A DNA stretch of 11,725 nt from Rickettsiales bacterium (GTDB taxonomy: Bacteria > Pseudomonadota > Alphaproteobacteria > Rickettsiales > UBA1997): assembly GCA_023262945.1 (NCBI GenBank), contig JALQXY010000132.1, positions 1 to 11,725 on the forward strand, read 5' to 3'. Made by a program: the position numbers and the translations under genes. Under the pieces are notes generated by a model. The model had not been told where the DNA came from. It saw only the letters and a list, made by a program, of their open reading frames with translations, and searched no databases. Positions 7,114 through 11,725 of this stretch are shown piece by piece. Positions within the stretch are counted from its first letter, which is position 1. Each line of letters opens with the position of its first letter.

Positions 7114-7130
7114 GCTAGAATAATTCTAGC
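7114..7130. repeat. Perfect palindrome GCTAGAAT-A-ATTCTAGC
   Basis: Eight bases mirror perfectly around one central A. It has more G and C than its surroundings and lies just upstream of the likely coaD promoter region, so it is a reasonable operator candidate. It is not followed by a T-run, which argues against a terminator. Confidence 0.4.
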
Positions 7131-7149
7131 AGTTTAAAGATATATTTAG

Positions 7150-7170
7150 GATATAATTTAGGATTATATC
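7150..7170 (+). promoter_or_regulatory. Hairpin overlapping a putative coaD -10 box
   Basis: GATATAAT and ATTATATC form an 8-bp stem with the loop TTAGG. The left arm includes a perfect TATAAT (7152-7157), 44 nt before the coaD ATG, but no good -35 lies at the right spacing. TTTAGGAT occurs twice here (7145-7152 and 7157-7164) at a 12-nt period, and GATATA at 7139-7144 can compete for TATATC at 7165-7170. Confidence 0.35.
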
Positions 7171-7201
7171 TATTAGTTTTAATTTTCAATTTTATTAATA
7201 A

Positions 7202-7696
7202 ATGAAAATAGCTATCTATCCCGGAACTTTTGATCCAATAACCTTTGGTCATCTTGATATTATAAAAAGAGCGACTGCAATTTTTGATCATCTTATAGTT
7301 GCCACTGCTAGCGATAATAGCAAAGAAACATTATTTAATCCCAAAGAAAGGCTTAAAATGATGCAAAATGAAATTGAAAATATTAATTATAAAAATAAAG
7401 TTTCAACTGTAGTTTTTTCTGGTTTACTAGTTGATTTTGCAAAAAAGAATAAAGCAAATTTTATTATAAGAGGCTTAAGAGCTGTTTCTGATTTTGAATA
7501 TGAGTTTCAAATGTTTGGGATGAATTCTAAATTAAATCCTGATATCCAAACTATCTTCTTACCAGCTTCAGAAAATAATCAATTTGTTGCTTCAAAATTA
7601 GTTAAAGAAATAGCTAGACTAGGTGGAGATATATCTCATTTTGTCTCACCACAAATCGTCGCTGAACTTAAAAATAAAATAGCAAAAAATGCTTAA
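7202..7696 (+). CDS. coaD: Phosphopantetheine adenylyltransferase
   Basis: CoaD transfers AMP from ATP to 4'-phosphopantetheine, giving dephospho-CoA, the penultimate step of coenzyme A synthesis. The 164-aa protein (E. coli 159) has the nucleotidyltransferase start YPGTFDPITFGH with the T-x-G-H nucleotide-binding motif (14-17), the IIRGLRAVSDFEYE block (Arg90 and neighbours contact substrate), and the C-terminal SKLVKEIARLGGDISHFV, which corresponds to the ATP-binding ISS-VKE segment. All essential blocks are present. ATG at 7202 is the only sensible start; no Shine-Dalgarno is visible. Its last 8 nt overlap the ELM1-family gene, so the two are probably co-transcribed and coupled. Confidence 0.96.
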   Translation: MKIAIYPGTFDPITFGHLDIIKRATAIFDHLIVATASDNSKETLFNPKERLKMMQNEIENINYKNKVSTVVFSGLLVDFAKKNKANFIIRGLRAVSDFEYEFQMFGMNSKLNPDIQTIFLPASENNQFVASKLVKEIARLGGDISHFVSPQIVAELKNKIAKNA

Positions 7697-8696
7697 TAAT
7701 AAAATATTAGTACTAATCGATCATAGAGCTGGCACTAATAACCAATCTATAGCTCTAGCCAAAGAGATAGGTCTTGAATATGAAATATTAAAAATAAAAC
7801 ATGGCATATTAAGCAAACTGCCTAACAATTTTTTAACTAAATCACTTTTTCGCTTAAGCATAAAATCAAAAAAAGATTTGTTAAATAAAATTAAAAAAGA
7901 TGGATACCCTAGAATAATAATCAGCGGCGGCAGAAGATTGGCTATTATCTCTCAAATAATTAAGAAAAAATCAAATTCAAAATCGCGTATTATTCAAATA
8001 ATGAAACCTCAGTTACCTTTAAATAACTTTGATATTGTTATACTGCCTTACCATGACAATCTTAGAAATCGCAAAAATAAGAAAATAATTTTTTCAATTG
8101 GTTCGCTTAATTCAATAAATCGACAAAGCCTAGCTAAAGAAAAAGAAAGATTTGCCAATATCTTTGGTAAAATTAAGAAAAATAAAATAGGTTTATTAAT
8201 TGGTGGCAAAAGCAGAAATTATAAATTTAACAAGCAGGAAGCTATTATTTTAGCAGAAAAACTTGCCAAAATTGCTAAAAAAGAAAATGCCAAAATACTT
8301 GTTGTTAACAGCAGAAGAACTGAAACAAAAATCAATAATATTTTTAAGAACTTAAATTGCGATCATCAATTTTTTGATTGGAAAGATTACAAAAATGAAA
8401 ATACAAATCCTTACAAAGCAATATTAGCATATAGTGATAAACTTATTGTTAGCGCCGATTCGATATCAATGATTAGTGAGTGCTGCTCAACAGAAAAACC
8501 AACTTATGTTTTTAACTGCGATCAATTACCTTCAAAAAAACATCAAAGATTTCTTCAGTATATGTTAAGAAATCGTTTTATTAAAAAATTAAATATTAAT
8601 AAAAATTTACTTAGAACTTTTGAAGTAAATAAATTACAAGAAACCAAAAGAATTGCTTCAATAATAAAATCTAATTATTTAGGAAAAATTCTTTAA
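7689..8696 (+). CDS. ELM1/DUF1022 family GT-B-like protein
   Basis: The 335-aa protein belongs to the family of plant ELM1, a plant mitochondrial fission factor, whose bacterial members are common in Alphaproteobacteria and lack a settled function. Shared marks are the N-terminal H-AGTNNQ with LAKEIG, IISGGRRLA then IQIMKPQLP and a P-HDN motif, LIGGKSRNYKF (from about 170), VVNSRRT (206-211) and SADSISMISECCSTEKPTYVF (255-275). The pattern of two Rossmann-like halves resembles GT-B glycosyltransferases, and the D-S-SM-SE loop resembles a nucleotide-sugar site (inference). It has no signal peptide or membrane helix. It is very rich in Lys, Ile and Asn, like its neighbours. It overlaps coaD by 8 bp and is followed after 13 nt by the VirB6-like gene. 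Family assignment is strong; biochemical role unknown. Confidence 0.88.
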   Translation: MLNNKILVLIDHRAGTNNQSIALAKEIGLEYEILKIKHGILSKLPNNFLTKSLFRLSIKSKKDLLNKIKKDGYPRIIISGGRRLAIISQIIKKKSNSKSRIIQIMKPQLPLNNFDIVILPYHDNLRNRKNKKIIFSIGSLNSINRQSLAKEKERFANIFGKIKKNKIGLLIGGKSRNYKFNKQEAIILAEKLAKIAKKENAKILVVNSRRTETKINNIFKNLNCDHQFFDWKDYKNENTNPYKAILAYSDKLIVSADSISMISECCSTEKPTYVFNCDQLPSKKHQRFLQYMLRNRFIKKLNINKNLLRTFEVNKLQETKRIASIIKSNYLGKIL

Positions 8697-8709
8697 AAAT
8701 TATAATTTT

Positions 8710-11661
8710 GTGCATTCAAAACTAATCAAGAAAAAATTAATTGACCATATCAAACTACTTGCTTTATTGCCTTTTGTGCTTTTTTCTTGCAAAGACAACG
8801 GATGCATAGAAGCAGACGACTACGGTCAATATGAGTCACAAATTATTTACGTTCCAGCTAGTGCCTCCTCTGATAATTGCCAATATAATCACAACAAAAC
8901 ATTAGATGAAAATATCGGTAATGTTTATCCAAAAAGTTTTGAAAATTGTCTTTCTGCATCTGGACCCGGAGAATATACAGATGGTGTGAACGACGATGTT
9001 AAATTAACAGAAGCATGCAACAACATTCCTAGCACAAAGGATGTAGAAGGTAAGGGTAAAAAAGATATTGATAAAGAGAAAGCACAAGGTATATGCGTAG
9101 CATTATGTAGAGAGCAGTGCGAATCAGAGCAATTAACTCAAAATACACAGCAACCCGGATTAATTTCAGTTCCTGGATGGACATCAACAGATTACAGAAG
9201 ACCAGATGTTAATAAAGGGGTTACTATAGAGCCTAACACAGAGATTTTAATAAGAGCCACAGGAAATATATCTTTGTCAAATAACAAGAGATATGACCCA
9301 ATAAAAGTAGACGCTGGTGAAAAAGAGTTACATGTCATAGATGCAAGAACAAGTAGCAATAAAACCGATTTGCCTATATCATCTGCAAGAACAATGATAG
9401 CCAATATCAATGGATCTTGGACTGATACTAGAAATAACAGTAGTGTCACATATTCATCTGGATTGCCAGCATCAAATAAATTAGAAGCAGCATCTTACAA
9501 TTTTGGACGAAGATTATTAATACATTTTACACCTAAAAGCGATATTCCTTTTGAAAAAGGAGGATCGCAATGGAGATGCGCAGGAACATCTAATCTTAGT
9601 TGTGAGTCTGGCAATAATTATTCTTTAGAACCACTAAATCCATATGGCGGAGTAATTATAAGTAAAAATATCGATGATTTAGGATTATATCCTTCAAATT
9701 CTAATACCAATATAACTGAAAGATGTAATGAACAAGGTAATTGCGACGCACTAAAAAATGTTTTGATAGCTAATTCAAACAAAGTTGATACAATTGGAAA
9801 TTTATCAAGTAGAAATATTGAAATTACCAATATTAATAACTATGCAGTTAAACTTTATATTAAATCTTTTGCTGAAAATTCCAGTGATTGCAACTTTACA
9901 TTAAATCTAAAAATAAAAGACGAAAATAATAACCAAATATATCCATCAGTAAGCGGTTTTCATCAATTTAACGTAAGTAGCTCTAGCTGGAAATCTTTTA
10001 TCGATAACACATTCGGCCATATTACACTTGAACCAGGTCATAAAATAGAATTTGAAACTAATGCAACTAATACTGCAACTGGAACAAATATTTATAATTG
10101 CGGTACTTTAACATTGTATAAAATGCTAAAATATCATGAAATAGAAATTGAACACTCAGGTCTTGCATCCTTTGCAGACATCAACGAAACTATTAACAAC
10201 GCTAATTATTCTTGCAAAATACATGCTAGAATTATCAATCCTTTTGGCAATCACATAAGTCAAGGCTCGGATCTACCGGCAGATTTTTATGAATATGATT
10301 ACAACTCCAGCCCCTTTTTAAATGGACTAGCTTTAACAAAAAGAACGCCAAATCAAAATAACGCATTTAGTCCTGCAAATGGTATATTTGTACGCAAAGG
10401 TCAAAAAATTAGATTTGACCCAGAAAGCTGGGATGAGCGATGCGGCCCTGGTTATGCTATACAAAATATTAAAAGACCTGCAATTTTATGCAAAGGAACA
10501 TCTGGTAAAATCGTAATAAATCCAGATTGCCCTTATATCGACTATGATAGTACAGGTAATATAATAGGATGCAAAGCTGATAATCCAGACTGCGATGATA
10601 GTAGCAATGCAAATTACTGCCCGCAACAAGTATGTAAAACTGATGTAACTTGCACTAACAATGGATCTGCACCATTCTACCAAAAAACAAATTGCTCAAG
10701 CGCAGACTTTCCTACTAACATTACTTACATCGATGTAGAAACCAAAGAGCAAAAAACGGACTCAATCAATTGCACGAACATTGATATTGACGCCATTACC
10801 AGTACTGACAGTAACGGTGTCACTACTACTATCAGCACTACTGCTGCTGACTGCACTAAATGCAAAGATTTAAGAAAGGCAACGGCAGAACGACCAGCCA
10901 TGATAGAATTAGACACTGATAATTGCTATGATTTTGAAGAATATAAAGGTAGTGTGGCAAAATTCATAGGCCTTAGTAAAAGTAGTGAAAAAGATCGTTT
11001 TGATTTATTAAAAGATAGCAATATAGCTAGAGGAGCAAAAGAAGTAACTAATTTTAATGGTGAATATGGAGTCTTTAAAGATATTTCTCTTTCTTCACCA
11101 AAAAATAATTTAGCTACCATAAAATCAGAACCATTTACAATTCCAGAAGAGGGATTGCTAAAATTCTTAGTAGTATCAGGTAGCGCTGATAAGTTACAAG
11201 ATTTATTAAATAGCTCAGCTAACGGAAATATCGCAATAGATTTTAATAGCGACCTAAGAGCCACAAATGGAAAATTCTTAGATTTATATCTTTGTGAAGA
11301 AAGTAGCGAAACAGGAAATGAATGTTCAACCGTCTTTTCACCGGCCCTGGGACAAAATGAAGATGTTCACAGACCATTAAACACTGCACTTAGTCGTTAC
11401 CTAGTAAATAATCCAGACACTACAAATGGTTTAGGTGGCTTGTATGAAAGATATTTGTTTGATAAAAATGGATATATTTATCGAAACACTGTTGTCGATA
11501 CCTCCATTAACAACAACGACATCTCAATTAATCCATCAGAAGATTGTGAAATAACAAAAGATCGTGATCGCTATTTTTGTCATATAAAAGATGAAAAAGA
11601 GAGAAAAAAATATCGTTTAATTTTTAGAATTTATGATCCCGAAGAAAAAAATTGCATGTAA
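8710..11661 (+). CDS. VirB6-like T4SS large lipoprotein, extracytoplasmic part; possibly interrupted
   Basis: The 983-aa product starts with a lipoprotein signal: basic residues, a hydrophobic stretch (14-25) and lipobox LFSC with Cys27. CIEADDYG (32-39) follows. To my recollection this motif marks the enlarged N-terminal domains of Rickettsiales VirB6/TrbL-family T4SS proteins. A segment from about 155 (GWTSTD, then GVTIEPNTEILIRATG) resembles sugar-binding or PA14-like beta domains (weak). Residues 578-718 are Cys-rich with a Thr/Ser-rich stretch. CYDFEEYKG (739 on), NFNGEYG (781-787) and YFCH-YRLIFRIYDPEE-NC (955-982) are further family-like blocks. VirB6 proteins then continue into several membrane helices, but here two tandem stops end the frame, so the channel domain is absent from this frame. 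No alternative to GTG at 8710 places the signal peptide correctly, and no Shine-Dalgarno is visible. The gene lies 13 nt after the ELM1-family gene. Confidence 0.72.
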   Translation: MHSKLIKKKLIDHIKLLALLPFVLFSCKDNGCIEADDYGQYESQIIYVPASASSDNCQYNHNKTLDENIGNVYPKSFENCLSASGPGEYTDGVNDDVKLTEACNNIPSTKDVEGKGKKDIDKEKAQGICVALCREQCESEQLTQNTQQPGLISVPGWTSTDYRRPDVNKGVTIEPNTEILIRATGNISLSNNKRYDPIKVDAGEKELHVIDARTSSNKTDLPISSARTMIANINGSWTDTRNNSSVTYSSGLPASNKLEAASYNFGRRLLIHFTPKSDIPFEKGGSQWRCAGTSNLSCESGNNYSLEPLNPYGGVIISKNIDDLGLYPSNSNTNITERCNEQGNCDALKNVLIANSNKVDTIGNLSSRNIEITNINNYAVKLYIKSFAENSSDCNFTLNLKIKDENNNQIYPSVSGFHQFNVSSSSWKSFIDNTFGHITLEPGHKIEFETNATNTATGTNIYNCGTLTLYKMLKYHEIEIEHSGLASFADINETINNANYSCKIHARIINPFGNHISQGSDLPADFYEYDYNSSPFLNGLALTKRTPNQNNAFSPANGIFVRKGQKIRFDPESWDERCGPGYAIQNIKRPAILCKGTSGKIVINPDCPYIDYDSTGNIIGCKADNPDCDDSSNANYCPQQVCKTDVTCTNNGSAPFYQKTNCSSADFPTNITYIDVETKEQKTDSINCTNIDIDAITSTDSNGVTTTISTTAADCTKCKDLRKATAERPAMIELDTDNCYDFEEYKGSVAKFIGLSKSSEKDRFDLLKDSNIARGAKEVTNFNGEYGVFKDISLSSPKNNLATIKSEPFTIPEEGLLKFLVVSGSADKLQDLLNSSANGNIAIDFNSDLRATNGKFLDLYLCEESSETGNECSTVFSPALGQNEDVHRPLNTALSRYLVNNPDTTNGLGGLYERYLFDKNGYIYRNTVVDTSINNNDISINPSEDCEITKDRDRYFCHIKDEKERKKYRLIFRIYDPEEKNCM

Positions 11662-11725
11662 TAAAAACAAGATATCAAACCAATGTAAAAAAAAAATAAA
11701 TTTTGTTAATACATTAAAAAAAGGT
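11633..11725 (+). CDS. Open +1 frame continuing past the VirB6-like stop, partial at window end
   Basis: In the +1 frame, positions 11621-11725 are open with no stop, and an ATG lies at 11633. The stretch reads on through residues such as ACNKNKISNQCKKKINFVN to the window edge. It could be the continuation of the VirB6-like protein after a frameshift (loss of one A in the run at 11645-11651 would join the frames), or the start of a separate overlapping gene encoding the membrane part. It is too short to identify, and a chance open frame is also possible. Confidence 0.3.
   Translation, partial: MIPKKKIACNKNKISNQCKKKINFVNTLKKG

Larger units (their letters stand above)
6834..7201. other. Divergent noncoding spacer between rlmH and coaD
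   Basis: This 368-bp AT-rich spacer contains no convincing gene, tRNA or known RNA. It holds a motif found twice as an inverted repeat (6918-6946 and 7037-7063), a perfect palindrome (7114-7130) and a hairpin overlapping a TATAAT box (7150-7170). The structured half lies on the coaD side. Confidence 0.6.

Noticed and set aside
6834..7201. tRNA or other structured RNA gene in the spacer.
   Set aside because: No T-loop-like GGTTCGA sequence, acceptor stem or GC-rich cloverleaf could be found on either strand.
10798..10863. Thr/Ser-rich stretch as a DNA tandem repeat.
   Set aside because: ACT-type codons recur, but the unit is irregular with no fixed period; it is better described as low-complexity protein sequence.
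9192..11264. Several minus-strand open frames of 63-112 codons inside the VirB6-like gene.
   Set aside because: They lie fully within a plus-strand gene with clear family-like motifs, are hydrophobic by-products of reverse reading, and show no family motifs or ribosome sites.
11659..11664. Stop codon readthrough or recoding as the way past the end of the VirB6-like gene.
   Set aside because: Two TAA codons stand in tandem and a further in-frame TAA follows soon after, so simple readthrough would not give a long extension; a frame change is needed.
1..11725. CRISPR array, insertion sequence, toxin-antitoxin or phage defence system.
   Set aside because: No regularly spaced repeats, transposase, terminal inverted repeats or defence-type domains are visible in any frame.

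Overview
This is a very AT-rich window with tightly packed alphaproteobacterial housekeeping genes, an ankyrin-repeat protein, and a large Cys-rich lipoprotein that resembles the extracytoplasmic part of the enlarged VirB6-type T4SS proteins of Rickettsiales. Taken together this points to a host-associated Rickettsiales-like alphaproteobacterium. Genus cannot be decided from the sequence. The taxon is an inference from protein family signatures and base composition; no 16S or other marker is present.

Layout. Positions 61-3604 lie on the minus strand: an ankyrin-repeat protein (2612-3604), then sdhA (776-2545), then an 11-bp-overlapping SuhB/inositol-monophosphatase homolog (61-786) whose metal-binding residues are all replaced. 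A 311-bp divergent noncoding spacer (3605-3915) holds promoter candidates and several hairpins. On the plus strand follows a compact envelope/lipid operon: fabF (3916-5187), mltG (5187-6197, one-base overlap) and a small LptM-like lipoprotein (6201-6395). The last gene overlaps by 27 bp, tail to tail, with minus-strand rlmH (6369-6833). A 368-bp spacer (6834-7201) contains a twice-repeated inverted-repeat motif, a perfect palindrome and a hairpin overlapping a putative -10 box. Then comes coaD (7202-7696), an ELM1-family gene (7689-8696, 8-bp overlap) and the VirB6-like lipoprotein (8710-11661, GTG start), all on the plus strand and probably co-transcribed.

How it fits together. fabF, mltG and lptM serve fatty acid elongation, peptidoglycan strand termination and LPS-transport assembly, which suggests a cell envelope is kept. 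coaD makes dephospho-CoA, sdhA is the flavoprotein of complex II, and rlmH modifies 23S rRNA. The ankyrin protein and the VirB6-like protein are the host-interaction candidates: a possible effector and a possible secretion-channel component.

The points most worth checking are: (1) the VirB6-like reading frame stops just before the expected membrane domain, in a region of poly-A runs, while the +1 frame stays open to the window end; (2) the SuhB homolog looks like a conserved but catalytically dead pseudoenzyme; (3) SdhA carries Lys where SdhA normally has Gln and FrdA has Glu, next to the FAD-linked His. No tRNA, rRNA, IS element or CRISPR array was seen.
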